Below are positions 49,669-58,855 of a stretch of DNA of 64,000 bases, in pieces. A program made the position numbers and the translations under genes. Source of the DNA: CAYQDR01 sp964416315 (lineage in GTDB: Bacteria; Methylomirabilota; Methylomirabilia; Rokubacteriales; DASRDR01); the NCBI GenBank assembly GCA_964416315.1, contig CAYQDR010000001.1, forward strand, positions 1-64,000. The letters are read 5' to 3'. Positions within the stretch are counted from its first letter, which is position 1; the number at the start of each line of letters is the position of its first letter. The notes under the pieces are model-generated. The model did not search any database, had not been told where the DNA came from, and saw nothing but the letters and a program-made list of their open reading frames with translations.

Positions 49669-49744
49669 TCGAGCGCGGGCTTTGCCCGCGCAAGTTCCTT
49701 GGGGGGGAGGTCCGGAAGGGGGGCGTAGCCCCCCTCCGGGTTCC
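49669..49744 (-). repeat. Bipartite double-hairpin module, copy 4 (inverted)
   Basis: Read on the minus strand: CCCGGAGGGGGGC-TACG-CCCCCCTTCCGG, a GACCTCCCCC linker, then GCGCGGGC-AAA-GCCCGCGC and GCTCGAAG. It lies in the 294-base space between divergent genes, not after a stop codon. The rest of that space shows no gene; it ends with the SD (GGAGGAGG) of the next gene. Confidence 0.7.
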
Positions 49745-49876
49745 CTAGACTGTAGCACGGCGCGCGAATCCGTCTTGTGGCCGCTGGCCTTGGCCCCCAT
49801 AATTGGAGTGGTTGCGAGGGCACGCTCGGCAACGCGGAGCATCCCGGCGGAGACCCGCCGCGGAGGAGGGCGCGAG

Positions 49877-51229
49877 ATGCATCGCAGGACCGTGGTCGCG
49901 CTGGTGGCCGGACTCGTCACGGCATCCGGTCTCGTCGCCGCCCTCCCCGGCACGCCGGAGGCGGCGCCTACCAAGGAGCTGGTCGTCGTCACGTCCTTTC
50001 CCAAGGAGCTGTTCGAGGGGTACAAGAAAGCCTTCGAGGCCAGGCACCCCGGCGTCCGGGTCGTCATCAAGCAGCACCAGACCAACGCCGCGATCACCTA
50101 CGTCCGGGAGACGCGGAACCGGCCCGACAGCGACATCTTCTGGGCGTCCTCGGTGGCCGCCTTCCAGACCCTGAAGACCGACGGGCTCCTGGACCGCTTC
50201 GCGCTCCCGCCCGCGATCGCGGGCCGCATCCCCGCGAAGATCGGGAACTTCCCGATCCACGACCCCGACGGCGACTTCTTCGGGTTCGCCGTGTCGGGGT
50301 ACGGGCTCATGTGGAACACGCGGTACCTGGCCGCGCACAAGCTCGTCCCGCCCCGGGAGTGGACGGACCTGGCGCGGCCCGAGTACCACGGCCACCTCGT
50401 CATCAGCGCGCCGAGCCGGAGCGGGACGACGCACCTCACGGTGGAGGTGATCCTCCAGGCGTACGGGTGGGGAAAGGGCTGGGAGCTGCTCCTGGCCTCG
50501 GGTGGGAACATGGGGACGGTCACCGAGCGCTCCTTCGGGGTGCCGGAGGCGGTCATCTCGGGGCAGTACGGCATCGGCGTGGTCATCGACTTCTTCGGCC
50601 TGTCGGCTATCGCCTCGGGGCATCCCATCGACTTCGCCTACCCGTCGCAGACCTCCGTCGTCCCTGCCGGCGTCGCCATCGTCAAGGGGGCGCCCAACCT
50701 CGACAACGCGCGCGCGTTCGTGGAGTACCTCCTGTCCGACGACGGGCAGATGCTCCTGTTCTCGCCGGAGATCGGGCGGCTGCCGGTGGTGCCGGACCTC
50801 TACGCGAAGGGCCCCAAGGCGTACCCGAACCCGTTCGCCATGAAGCTGGGCGGCGTCACCTTCGACTCGAAGCTCTCGTCGGCCCGGCGGAACGTGGTCA
50901 ACGCGCTGTTCGACCAGATCATCACGTTCCGGCACGCCGAGCTGAAGGCGGCATGGGGCGCCATCCACGCCGGGGAGGCGGCCCTCGCGAAGGCGAAGGC
51001 GGCCGGCAAGGCGGGCGGGCCGGCCGAGGAGCGACTGCGCGAGGCACGGGCGCTCGCTGGCCGGGTGCCGATCGACGCGAAGCGGGCAGGGGACAAGGAC
51101 GTCAGCGCGGCGTTCAAGGACAAGCCGGACCTGAAGGCGAAGCTGGAGACGGAGTGGGACGTCGCGGCAAAGACGAACTACTCGAGGGCGCGCGAGCTGG
51201 CCGAGCAGGCGCTGGCGCTGCTGAAGTAG
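49877..51229 (+). CDS. Iron-type ABC transporter substrate-binding protein
   Basis: A 450-residue exported binding protein of the Fe(3+)/2-aminoethylphosphonate/spermidine-like class. A signal peptide (about 1-30) precedes KELVVVTSFPKELFEGYKKAFEARHPGV. Typical family parts are SDIFWASSVAAFQTLK, WTDLARPEYHGHLVIS, and GVAIVKGAPNLDNARAFVEYLLSDDGQ. After about residue 340 a helical Ala/Lys/Glu-rich extension of about 110 residues follows, longer than in most FbpA-type proteins. First gene of a plus-strand operon with a fused permease and an ATPase. Confidence 0.88.
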   Translation: MHRRTVVALVAGLVTASGLVAALPGTPEAAPTKELVVVTSFPKELFEGYKKAFEARHPGVRVVIKQHQTNAAITYVRETRNRPDSDIFWASSVAAFQTLKTDGLLDRFALPPAIAGRIPAKIGNFPIHDPDGDFFGFAVSGYGLMWNTRYLAAHKLVPPREWTDLARPEYHGHLVISAPSRSGTTHLTVEVILQAYGWGKGWELLLASGGNMGTVTERSFGVPEAVISGQYGIGVVIDFFGLSAIASGHPIDFAYPSQTSVVPAGVAIVKGAPNLDNARAFVEYLLSDDGQMLLFSPEIGRLPVVPDLYAKGPKAYPNPFAMKLGGVTFDSKLSSARRNVVNALFDQIITFRHAELKAAWGAIHAGEAALAKAKAAGKAGGPAEERLREARALAGRVPIDAKRAGDKDVSAAFKDKPDLKAKLETEWDVAAKTNYSRARELAEQALALLK

Positions 51230-51293
51230 CCCCACGCCGTCCGACGCGTCCGATCCGTCGCCCGGCGCTCGCGGGGTCCCCACGCCGCGCCGC

Positions 51294-53027
51294 GTGAGCC
51301 GCCCCGCCACCGCTGCCGCGGCCCCGGGTGGGGCGCTCCGCGCGCGCCTCGACCCGGGCCTGACGGCCCTCGGCCTCGTCATCCTCGGGCTGCTCGGCGC
51401 CTTCATCGTCTACCCGCTCCTCCAGGTCCTCTGGGTCGCGGTCGCGGCGGACGGGCGACCCACCACCGCGCACGTGGTGGCGTTCCTGCGGCGACCGCTC
51501 TTCCGCGAGGCGCTGGTCAACTCGCTCGTCTCGGGCGTCGCGGCGGTCGCGGGCGGGAGCGTGATCGCCCTCCCGCTGGCGGTCCTGACCACCCGCTACG
51601 CGTTTCCCGGGCGGGGGCTCGTCCAGACCCTCGCGGTGCTCCCCCTGGTCATCCCGCCGTTCGTGGGCGCCGTCGCCTTCCAGCAGATCCTGGGCCGCAG
51701 CGGGGTGGTGAACCTGTTCCTGCTGGAGACCCTCGGGGTGTCGGTGCCCTTCATGGAAGGGCTGCCCGGCGTGATCCTCGTCCAGACCCTGCACTACTTC
51801 CCGTTCATCTACCTCAACACGGCCGCGGCGCTCGCGGGCCTCGACCCGTCCCTCGAGGAGGCGGCCCAGAACCTCGGCAGCCACGGGCCTCGGCTCTTCG
51901 CGCGCGTGCTCCTGCCGCTCGCCCTGCCGGGGTACGCGGCGGGCGCGCTCCTCTGCTTCATCCGGGTGATCGACGACCTCGGCACGCCGCTCCTGCTGAA
52001 CTACACGAAGCTCCTCGCGCCCCAGGCGTATCTCCGGGTGACCACGGCCGGGCTCAACGACGTGGACGGCTACGTGATCTGCCTCATCCTGGTGACGCTC
52101 TCGTTGCTGGCGCTGTGGGGCGCGAAGTCCGGGCTGCGGCTCGCCGAGTACACACAGCAGGCGCGCGGTCCCGAATTCGAGCCGCGGCGGCTCCGGGGCG
52201 CGGGACGCGTGGCGGCGTGGGCGGTCTCGGGGGGCCTCCTGGGCGTGGCGCTGCTCCCGCACGTCGGGATCCTGGTGCTCTCCTTCGCCCAGGTCTGGTC
52301 GTTCTCGTACCTGCCGACCCGCTGGACGCTGGGCGGGTACGAGGAGATCCTGTTCCGGGCGCCCCACTTCGTGTGGAACACGCTCCGCTACGCGGTGCTG
52401 GCCGCGGCCCTCGACGTGGTCCTGGGCGCGGCGATCGCCTGGCTGCTCCTCCGGGGCCGCACGCCCGCGGGGCACGGGGTCCCGGGCGTGGGCGCGCTGG
52501 ACGCCATCGCCACCCTGCCGCTCGCGATCCCGGGCGTCGTGCTCGCCATCGGGTACCTGCGGGTCTTCCACGGGTGGGACGTCCCGGGGCTCGGCCAGCC
52601 GCTCACGGCGTCCTGGCTGATCCTCGTGATCGCCTACGCGATGCGGCGGCTGCCCTACACCGTCCGGGCCGCGTACGCTGCGCTCCAGCAGCTCCACGTC
52701 TCGCTGGAGGAGGCGGCGGAGAACCTGGGCGCCACGCGCCTCCGCACCTTCCGTCGCGTGACGCTGCCGCTGATCGCGCGGGGCCTCGTCGCCGGCGGCC
52801 TCATCGCCTTCATCACCTCGGCGGTGGAGCTGTCCTCGACGATCCTGCTGGTCCCGCGCATCGAGCTGGGGCCGATCGCCTACGGGATCTACATCTACAT
52901 GCAGTCGGCGGTCGGCCGCGGCCCGGGCGCCGCCCTCGGTGTGGTGGCGATCCTCCTGGTCGCGGTGGGCACTGCGCTGACGAACGTCGTGGCCCGACGG
53001 ACCCTCGGCGCCGCGTTCCGGATGTAG
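51294..53027 (+). CDS. Iron-type ABC transporter permease (fused two-domain)
   Basis: A 577-residue permease of the FbpB/ThiP type with about twelve hydrophobic segments and two transport domains. EAA loops are EEAAQNLGSHGPRLFARVLLPLALPG in the first half and EEAAENLGATRLRTFRRVTLPLIARG in the second. It starts with GTG 64 bases after the binding-protein stop and ends 9 bases before the ATPase start. It forms the channel of the importer; iron is the best guess but thiamine or polyamine are possible. Confidence 0.9.
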   Translation: MSRPATAAAAPGGALRARLDPGLTALGLVILGLLGAFIVYPLLQVLWVAVAADGRPTTAHVVAFLRRPLFREALVNSLVSGVAAVAGGSVIALPLAVLTTRYAFPGRGLVQTLAVLPLVIPPFVGAVAFQQILGRSGVVNLFLLETLGVSVPFMEGLPGVILVQTLHYFPFIYLNTAAALAGLDPSLEEAAQNLGSHGPRLFARVLLPLALPGYAAGALLCFIRVIDDLGTPLLLNYTKLLAPQAYLRVTTAGLNDVDGYVICLILVTLSLLALWGAKSGLRLAEYTQQARGPEFEPRRLRGAGRVAAWAVSGGLLGVALLPHVGILVLSFAQVWSFSYLPTRWTLGGYEEILFRAPHFVWNTLRYAVLAAALDVVLGAAIAWLLLRGRTPAGHGVPGVGALDAIATLPLAIPGVVLAIGYLRVFHGWDVPGLGQPLTASWLILVIAYAMRRLPYTVRAAYAALQQLHVSLEEAAENLGATRLRTFRRVTLPLIARGLVAGGLIAFITSAVELSSTILLVPRIELGPIAYGIYIYMQSAVGRGPGAALGVVAILLVAVGTALTNVVARRTLGAAFRM

Positions 53028-53036
53028 CGGGCGGCC

Positions 53037-54140
53037 GTGGCCCAGGCGGCGGAGGTCCGGCTCGAGGGCGTCGGCAAGCGCTACGGCACGCTCTGGGCGG
53101 TCAGCGACGTCACGCTCCACGTCGGTCGCGGCGAGTTCTACACGCTGCTGGGGCCGTCCGGCTGCGGGAAGACCACGCTGCTCCGGATGATCGCCGGCTT
53201 CGTGCGGCCGGACACGGGGGCGATCTGGCTCGACGGGGCGCGGCTCGACCCCGTCCCGCCCTGGCGGCGCCAGGTCGGCCTGGTCTTCCAGAACTACGCA
53301 CTCTGGCCCCATCTCTCCGTGTTCGAGAACGTCGCCTTCGGCCTCCGGGAGCAGCGCGTGCGCGGCGACGTCCTGCGCGAGCGCGTCCGCGCCGCGCTGC
53401 GGCAGGTCGGGCTCGAGGGCTTCGAGCGGCGGCGCCCGTCCCAGCTCTCGGGGGGCCAGCAGCAGCGGGTGGCGCTGGCGCGGACCCTGGTCGTCCAGCC
53501 CCGGGTGCTCCTCCTGGACGAGCCCCTGTCGAACCTGGACGCCCAGCTCCGGGCGCAGATGCGGACGGAGCTGGCCCGGCTCCAGCGGGAGGCGGGGATC
53601 ACCACCATCTACGTGACCCACGATCAGGCCGAGGCGCTGTCGCTGTCCACGCGCATCGCCCTCCTCTCGGCCGGGGCCGTGGTGCAGGAAGGGACGGCCT
53701 GGGAGGTCTACCACCACCCCCGGAACCGCTTCGCCGCCGAATTCATCGGGGCCGCGAACATCCTCGAGGGCGTCGTCGCGGAGGTGCGCGCGGGCGAGGC
53801 GCGCGTGGATCTCGGCGGGGGCATCGCCGTTCGGGCGGCGGTCCCCGCCGTGGGGGCCGCCCCCGCGGCGGGGAGCCGGGCGGTCGTGTGCGTCCGGCCG
53901 GAGGCGATCCGGGTAGTCACGGGCGGCGCCGGGGGGGCCGCGGCCGGGGCCAATGCCCTCGCCGGCCGCGTGGGCGCGGCGACCTTCGAGGGCGGTCGCG
54001 TCCGCTACGAGGTCGAGCTGAATCGCGGGCTGCTTGTGCGGGCTGACGCGCCCGCGGCGCCGGGCGACGCGCCGGCGGCGCCCGGCACGACGGTGACGGT
54101 GGCGTTCGAGCCCCGGGACGCCCGGTTCCTCGGGGAGTAG
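53037..54140 (+). CDS. ABC transporter ATP-binding protein (FbpC/PotA type)
   Basis: A 367-residue ATPase. Walker A is GPSGCGKTTLLR, signature LSGGQQQRVALARTL, Walker B VLLLDEPLSNLD, and the H-loop TIYVTHDQAEALS. A C-terminal TOBE/MOI-type domain covers about residues 245-367 with an Ala/Pro-rich stretch. It starts with GTG. It powers the permease just upstream; the TOBE domain may regulate. Confidence 0.92.
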   Translation: MAQAAEVRLEGVGKRYGTLWAVSDVTLHVGRGEFYTLLGPSGCGKTTLLRMIAGFVRPDTGAIWLDGARLDPVPPWRRQVGLVFQNYALWPHLSVFENVAFGLREQRVRGDVLRERVRAALRQVGLEGFERRRPSQLSGGQQQRVALARTLVVQPRVLLLDEPLSNLDAQLRAQMRTELARLQREAGITTIYVTHDQAEALSLSTRIALLSAGAVVQEGTAWEVYHHPRNRFAAEFIGAANILEGVVAEVRAGEARVDLGGGIAVRAAVPAVGAAPAAGSRAVVCVRPEAIRVVTGGAGGAAAGANALAGRVGAATFEGGRVRYEVELNRGLLVRADAPAAPGDAPAAPGTTVTVAFEPRDARFLGE

Positions 54141-54144
54141 GCCC

Positions 54145-54942
54145 GTGGCACGCGTGGTGCGGGCGACCTGCGGCGCGGCGCCGCGACTCCTGACGTCGGC
54201 CCTGGCCCTGCTTCTCGCCGGCGGCACCGCCACGGCCGGGAGCGCTCGATCCGTCTCCCTCGTCGAGCCGGGTCCCTTCGGGCCGACCGAGGTCAGGCTC
54301 GAGGACGGCCGCCACGTGGCCGTACCCGCGGCGACTCACGCCTTCTATCGGATGCTCACCCAGGAGGGGCGGATCCACGGCAGGAACGCGGAGCCGCCGT
54401 CGGAGTCGGAGATCAGGGAGGGGATCCTCCTGAGGCGGCGGCACGAACCCGCGTGGACCGCGCGCTTCGGCGATCGCCCGCGGACTCCCGAGTCGGCCTA
54501 TGCCTTCCCCGTGGAAGGGGGGAGCCTGCCCGAGCACTCGGGCTATCGCCCGGGGCATCGGGCGGAGGACATCTTCGCTCCGCCCGGGAAGCGCGTCTTC
54601 GCCCCCGCCACGATGCTGATCGTCCACGTCGGCTACCTCTCGAAGACCGCCGGCGAGGCCGTGGTGGGCTTCATCGCGCCCGGGCCCGGGCAGCCGAGGG
54701 CGCGCTACGTCGTCCTCGTCCACCTCGACCCGGCGCCGGCCAGAGCGCGGGTCGGGGAGACGGTCGAGGCGGGCCGCGTCGTCGGCAGGATCACGAGGGG
54801 CGACGACGAAGCGATCGCGGGGAACGCGCTCGGCCGGCCGCCCCATCTCCACTTCGTCGTCCGCGAGGAGCGTCCGGACGGACGGCTCGAAGGCATCCCG
54901 GTCTGGGAGCTTCTGCGGCGCGCGCGCCAGAGGAGGGAGTGA
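54145..54942 (+). CDS. M23-family (LytM-like) peptidase-domain protein
   Basis: A 265-residue exported protein. A signal peptide (about 1-32) is followed by a charged region and a degenerate or active LytM domain. Zinc ligands His138 and Asp142 lie in GHRAEDIFAPPG, and His234 and His236 in PPHLHFVV. VLVHLDP fits the conserved strand. It could cut peptidoglycan cross-links or regulate such an enzyme. It starts 4 bases after the ATPase stop and is coupled to the aldolase by a one-base overlap. Confidence 0.85.
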   Translation: MARVVRATCGAAPRLLTSALALLLAGGTATAGSARSVSLVEPGPFGPTEVRLEDGRHVAVPAATHAFYRMLTQEGRIHGRNAEPPSESEIREGILLRRRHEPAWTARFGDRPRTPESAYAFPVEGGSLPEHSGYRPGHRAEDIFAPPGKRVFAPATMLIVHVGYLSKTAGEAVVGFIAPGPGQPRARYVVLVHLDPAPARARVGETVEAGRVVGRITRGDDEAIAGNALGRPPHLHFVVREERPDGRLEGIPVWELLRRARQRRE

Positions 54943-55718
54943 TGCGCGGGAAACGGATCAAGGAGAAGCTCCGGGCCGGCCGGCCCGTGTTCACCGTGGG
55001 GCTCCGGTTCCACGCGCCGCGGCTCGTCGAGATGCTCGCGCGGAGCGGCGCGGACCAGATCTTCCTCGACGCCGAGCACGGCCCGCTGTCGGAGCGCGAG
55101 TGCGAGGAGATGATCCGGGCCGCCGACCTCTACGACCTGCCGGTGTCGATCCGGGTGCCGGTCAACGCGCCCCACGTGATCCTCCGGTACCTCGACATCG
55201 GCACCTCGACGATCGTCGTCCCGCACGTGGCGGCTCGCGAGGACGCGCGGCGGGCTGTCCGCGCGGTCAAGTACCCGCCCGCAGGGGAGCGGAGCTTCGC
55301 CCCGGGGCGTGGGGGCGAGCTCCTCGGGCTCGCGCCGGCGGAGTACGTGCGGCGGGCGAACGAGGAGACCGTCGTGGTCGCGCTGTTCGAGGACGTGACC
55401 GGGCTCCACGAGATCGAGGCGATCTGCGCCACGCCGGGGATCGACGCGCTGGCCGTCGGCGCCTACGACCTCGCCGCCTCGATGGGCCACCCGGGGGAGC
55501 CTTGGCACGCCGAGGTCCAGGCGGTCGTGGACCGGATCCGGGAGACCTGCCGCGCGGCCCGGATGCCGTTCGGCACCGTCCCACGCGATCGGGCCGACCT
55601 CTGGCGTCAGATCGAGCGGGGCTGCCAGCTCATCAGCCTGAGCCCCCTCGAGTGGGGCATCCAGGTCGCCCGGGAGACGCTGGAGGAGCTCTCGAAGCTC
55701 AGGCCCGCCGGGGCCTGA
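54942..55718 (+). CDS. HpcH/HpaI-family aldolase
   Basis: A 258-residue class II-type pyruvate aldolase. Motifs: FLDAEHGPLSERECEEMIRAA, IRVPVNAPHVILRYLDIGTSTIVVPHV, VKYPPAGERSFAPGRGGELLG, and the metal ligand region VALFEDVTGLHEIEAI with GIDALAVGAYDLAASMG. It cleaves a 2-oxo-hydroxy acid to pyruvate or oxaloacetate-type products and an aldehyde. The ATG overlaps the M23 stop (TGATG). It ends the ABC-led operon. Confidence 0.9.
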   Translation: MRGKRIKEKLRAGRPVFTVGLRFHAPRLVEMLARSGADQIFLDAEHGPLSERECEEMIRAADLYDLPVSIRVPVNAPHVILRYLDIGTSTIVVPHVAAREDARRAVRAVKYPPAGERSFAPGRGGELLGLAPAEYVRRANEETVVVALFEDVTGLHEIEAICATPGIDALAVGAYDLAASMGHPGEPWHAEVQAVVDRIRETCRAARMPFGTVPRDRADLWRQIERGCQLISLSPLEWGIQVARETLEELSKLRPAGA

Positions 55719-55724
55719 GGCGTT

Positions 55725-56837
55725 TCAGCCCAGGCAGACCTCGAGCGGGGCGGCGGCCTGGCCGACGGCCTCGGCGACGCGCGGGTGGACGATCTTCCCG
55801 CCGCAGACGTTGACCCCCTTCGCGAGCGCGGGGTTCGCCCGGACGGCGGCCGCCACGCCCTTCGAAGCCAGCTCCAGGGCGTAGGGGACCGTCGCGTTGG
55901 TCAGGGCGAAGGTGGAGGTGCGCGGGACCAGCGCCGGCATGTTGGCCACGCCGTAGTGGAGGACCCCGTGCACGCGGTACACCGGCTCGAGGAGCGTCGT
56001 CGGCCGGATCGTCGCGATGCACCCCCCCTGATCCACCGCGACGTCCACGACGACGGCGCCCTCCTTCATCCGGGCCACCATCGCCTCCGTCACGAGGACG
56101 GGCGCCCGGGCGCCGGCGATGAGCACGCCGCCGACGAGGAGGTCGGCCCGCTGGACGACCTGCTCGATGTTGTAGCTGTTCGAGACGAGCGTGACGACCT
56201 GGCCGCGGAAGAGGTCGTCCACGTAGCGGAGGCGGTCCAGGTTCACGTCGAGGATCGACACGTCCGCGCCCAGCCCGACCGCCGTCTTCGCGGCGTTCAG
56301 CCCGACCGTGCCCGCGCCCAGGATCACGACGTTGCCCGGCGGGACGCCCGGGATGCCGGAGAGCAGGATCCCGCGGCCGCCGTGCGCGCGCCCCAGATAG
56401 AACGCGCCTTCCTGGACCGCCAGGCGCCCCGCGATCTCGCTCATCGGCGTGAGCAGGGGGAGACTCCCGTCCGCGCGCTCCACGGTCTCGTAGGCGATCG
56501 CGACGACGTTCGTCCGCTGGAGCACGGTGACGAGCTCGGGAACCGCGGCGAGGTGGAGATAGGTGAAGAGGATCTGGCCCGCGCGGAGCCGGTCGTACTC
56601 GTCCGGCACCGGCTCCTTGACCTTCAGCACGAGCTCCGCCTGCGCCCAGACCTCCTCCACGCCGACGAGGGCGGCCCCGACGCCGGCGTAGTGCTCGTCC
56701 CGGATGCCGCTCCCGCTGCCCGCCCCCCGCTCGACCAGGACCCGGTGCCCCGCCTCCCGGAAGGCGCGCACGCCGGCGCGCGTGAGGGCGACCCGCTGCT
56801 CACCCGGTTTGATCTCGCGTGGGACCCCGACGATCAC
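55725..56837 (-). CDS. ald: Alanine dehydrogenase
   Basis: A 370-residue NAD-dependent enzyme interconverting L-alanine and pyruvate plus ammonia. N-terminal IVGVPREIKPGEQRVALTRAG, the catalytic His96-like region in LFTYLHLAAVPE, the NAD motif VVILGAGTVGLNAAK, and VANMPALVPRTSTFALTNATVPY are diagnostic. Start GTG. It is convergent with the aldolase gene, 6 bases apart. It fits an amino acid-degrading lifestyle. Confidence 0.94.
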   Translation of the reverse strand: MIVGVPREIKPGEQRVALTRAGVRAFREAGHRVLVERGAGSGSGIRDEHYAGVGAALVGVEEVWAQAELVLKVKEPVPDEYDRLRAGQILFTYLHLAAVPELVTVLQRTNVVAIAYETVERADGSLPLLTPMSEIAGRLAVQEGAFYLGRAHGGRGILLSGIPGVPPGNVVILGAGTVGLNAAKTAVGLGADVSILDVNLDRLRYVDDLFRGQVVTLVSNSYNIEQVVQRADLLVGGVLIAGARAPVLVTEAMVARMKEGAVVVDVAVDQGGCIATIRPTTLLEPVYRVHGVLHYGVANMPALVPRTSTFALTNATVPYALELASKGVAAAVRANPALAKGVNVCGGKIVHPRVAEAVGQAAAPLEVCLG

Positions 56838-56939
56838 GGCCGCGCCGCCTTGACCGCCCCGTCACCTTCCGGTAGCGTAGGGCCGTCGGGCCCGTAGCGG
56901 CCCGGCCTCGAGGGACGGGCAACCCCAGGGAGGAGGCAT

Positions 56940-58823
56940 ATGGCATCGGGCGTCACGGCTCGGCTCCTGCACGTCGATCTTACGACGCGTGAGACCCGCG
57001 TTGAAGAGCTTCCAGAGACGGTGGTCAGGAAGCACCTGGGAGGGGGGGCGCTGGCCTGCTACCTCCTGCTCCGCGACCTCCCGCCGGGGGTGGACCCGCT
57101 GGGGCCCGAGAACATCCTCGTCTTCACGACGAGCGTGATCAACGGGCTCTCCCTGTCGGGGACCAACCGGTACACGGCCGCGGCGAAGTCGCCGCTGACC
57201 GAGGCGTACGGGGAGTCGGAGGCGGGCGGCTGGTGGGGCCCCGAGCTGCGCGCCGCCGGCTACGACGGGCTCGCGATCCGCGGCCGGGCGGAGTCCCCCG
57301 TCTACCTCTGGATCAAGGACGGGCAGGTGGAGTTCCGGGACGCGCGCCCGTACTGGGGGCAGCTCTCGGGCGAGGTGCAGGACGGGCTCCAGCAGGAGCT
57401 GGGGGACAAGCGGATCCGCGTGCTGCAGACCGGCCTCGCCGGGGAGCGCGGCGTGCGCTTCGCCGCGATCGTCAACCAGCTCAAGCACTTCCACGGGCGC
57501 TGCGGGCTCGGCGCGGTGATGGGCGCCAAGCAGCTCAAGGCGATCGTCGTGCGGGGGGCGAAGCCGCCCGCTGCCATGGACAAGGACGGCGCGCGGGGGG
57601 CGCTGACCTGGTTCCGCGAGCACTACGACCGCTCGAAGGACCGCTTCCACGTGCTCGGCACGGCCAGCGCCGTGCTGGCGCTCGAGGCGGGCGGGATCCT
57701 GCCGACGCGGAACTTCCGCGACGGCTCGTTCGAGCACGCGAAGGCCATCAGCGGCCAGACGATGGCGGAGACGATCCTCGTGAACCGCGGCACCTGCTTC
57801 GCGTGTGCCGTCGCCTGCAAGCGCGAGGTGGCGGTCCCCGAGGACGGGGTCACGCCGAAGTACGGCGGCCCCGAGTACGAGACGCTGGCGGCGAGCGGGT
57901 CCCTCTGCGGGGTCGGCGACCTGCGGGCGCTGGCCCGGGTGAACCAGCTCCTCGCGCAGTACGTCCTCGACTCCATCTCGACCGGGGTGACGATCGCGTT
58001 CGCGATGGAGTGCTACGAGCACGGCATCATCACGAAGGCCGACACCGGCGGGATCGAGCTCACCTGGGGGAACGCCGAGGCCGTCGAGCAGATGGTCCAC
58101 CTGATCGGCCGGCGCGAGGGGATCGGCCGGCTCCTCGGCGAGGGCGTCAAGCGCGCCGCCGCTCAGCTCGGGCGGGGCGCCGAGCGCTTCGCCCTCCACG
58201 TCAAGGGGCAGGAGCTGCCCATGCACGACCCGCGGGGGAAGAAGGCGCTCTCGCTCGCCTATGCCATCTCCCCGACCGGCGCCGACCACATGGAGGCGCC
58301 GCACGACCCCCTCTACGAGGGCTTCCACCCCCAGGGCCATCCGCTCGGGCCGCTCGGGCTCATCGAGCCGGTCAAGATGCTCGACTTTGGGCCGAAGAAG
58401 GTGCGGGCGTTCTTCCTCTGCCAGCAGGTCTGGAGCCTCTACAACTCGGTCGGGATGTGCGACTTCGTCGGCACCCCGCTGAACGCGCTCGAGCTGGAGA
58501 AGCTCGTGGGCTACGTCAACAGCGTCACCGGCTGGAACATGAGCCTCTTCGAGATGCTCAAGATCGGCGAGCGGGGGAACACGCTGATGCGCGTGTTCAA
58601 CTGCCGCGAGGGGTTCACGCCGGCCGACGACGTCCTCCCGCAGCGGATGCACGAGGGGATCGGCAACGGCGCGCTGAAGGGCGAGCGCGTGGACCCGGAC
58701 CAGTTCGTCGCGGCGCGGCGCCTCTACTACGAGATGGCCGGCTGGGACCCCGACACGGGCCGGCCGACGGCCGCGAAGCTGGCCGAGCTGGCGGTGGACG
58801 AGGCGGCGATCCGCACCGCCTGA
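56940..58823 (+). CDS. Aldehyde ferredoxin oxidoreductase (tungsten-type)
   Basis: A 627-residue AOR-family enzyme that oxidises an aldehyde or acyl group with ferredoxin, using a bis-pyranopterin tungsten (or Mo) cofactor and a [4Fe-4S] cluster. Cluster cysteines are 286, 289, 293 (GTCFACAVACK) and 555 (FNCREG). Pterin motifs appear in GRCGLGAVMGAKQLKAIVVRG and MEAPHDPLYEGF. The SD is GGGAGGAGG. The substrate is unknown; AOR-family proteins include benzoyl-CoA-related and aldehyde-oxidising members. leuCD follows 32 bases later on the same strand. Confidence 0.94.
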   Translation: MASGVTARLLHVDLTTRETRVEELPETVVRKHLGGGALACYLLLRDLPPGVDPLGPENILVFTTSVINGLSLSGTNRYTAAAKSPLTEAYGESEAGGWWGPELRAAGYDGLAIRGRAESPVYLWIKDGQVEFRDARPYWGQLSGEVQDGLQQELGDKRIRVLQTGLAGERGVRFAAIVNQLKHFHGRCGLGAVMGAKQLKAIVVRGAKPPAAMDKDGARGALTWFREHYDRSKDRFHVLGTASAVLALEAGGILPTRNFRDGSFEHAKAISGQTMAETILVNRGTCFACAVACKREVAVPEDGVTPKYGGPEYETLAASGSLCGVGDLRALARVNQLLAQYVLDSISTGVTIAFAMECYEHGIITKADTGGIELTWGNAEAVEQMVHLIGRREGIGRLLGEGVKRAAAQLGRGAERFALHVKGQELPMHDPRGKKALSLAYAISPTGADHMEAPHDPLYEGFHPQGHPLGPLGLIEPVKMLDFGPKKVRAFFLCQQVWSLYNSVGMCDFVGTPLNALELEKLVGYVNSVTGWNMSLFEMLKIGERGNTLMRVFNCREGFTPADDVLPQRMHEGIGNGALKGERVDPDQFVAARRLYYEMAGWDPDTGRPTAAKLAELAVDEAAIRTA

Positions 58824-58855
58824 GACCGATCGCGTCCTGAGCGGGTAGGCCTGCC

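Noticed and set aside
51114..54233. 1039-residue minus-strand open frame
   Set aside because: It is antisense to the ABC permease and ATPase genes and consists of charged low-complexity shadow sequence.
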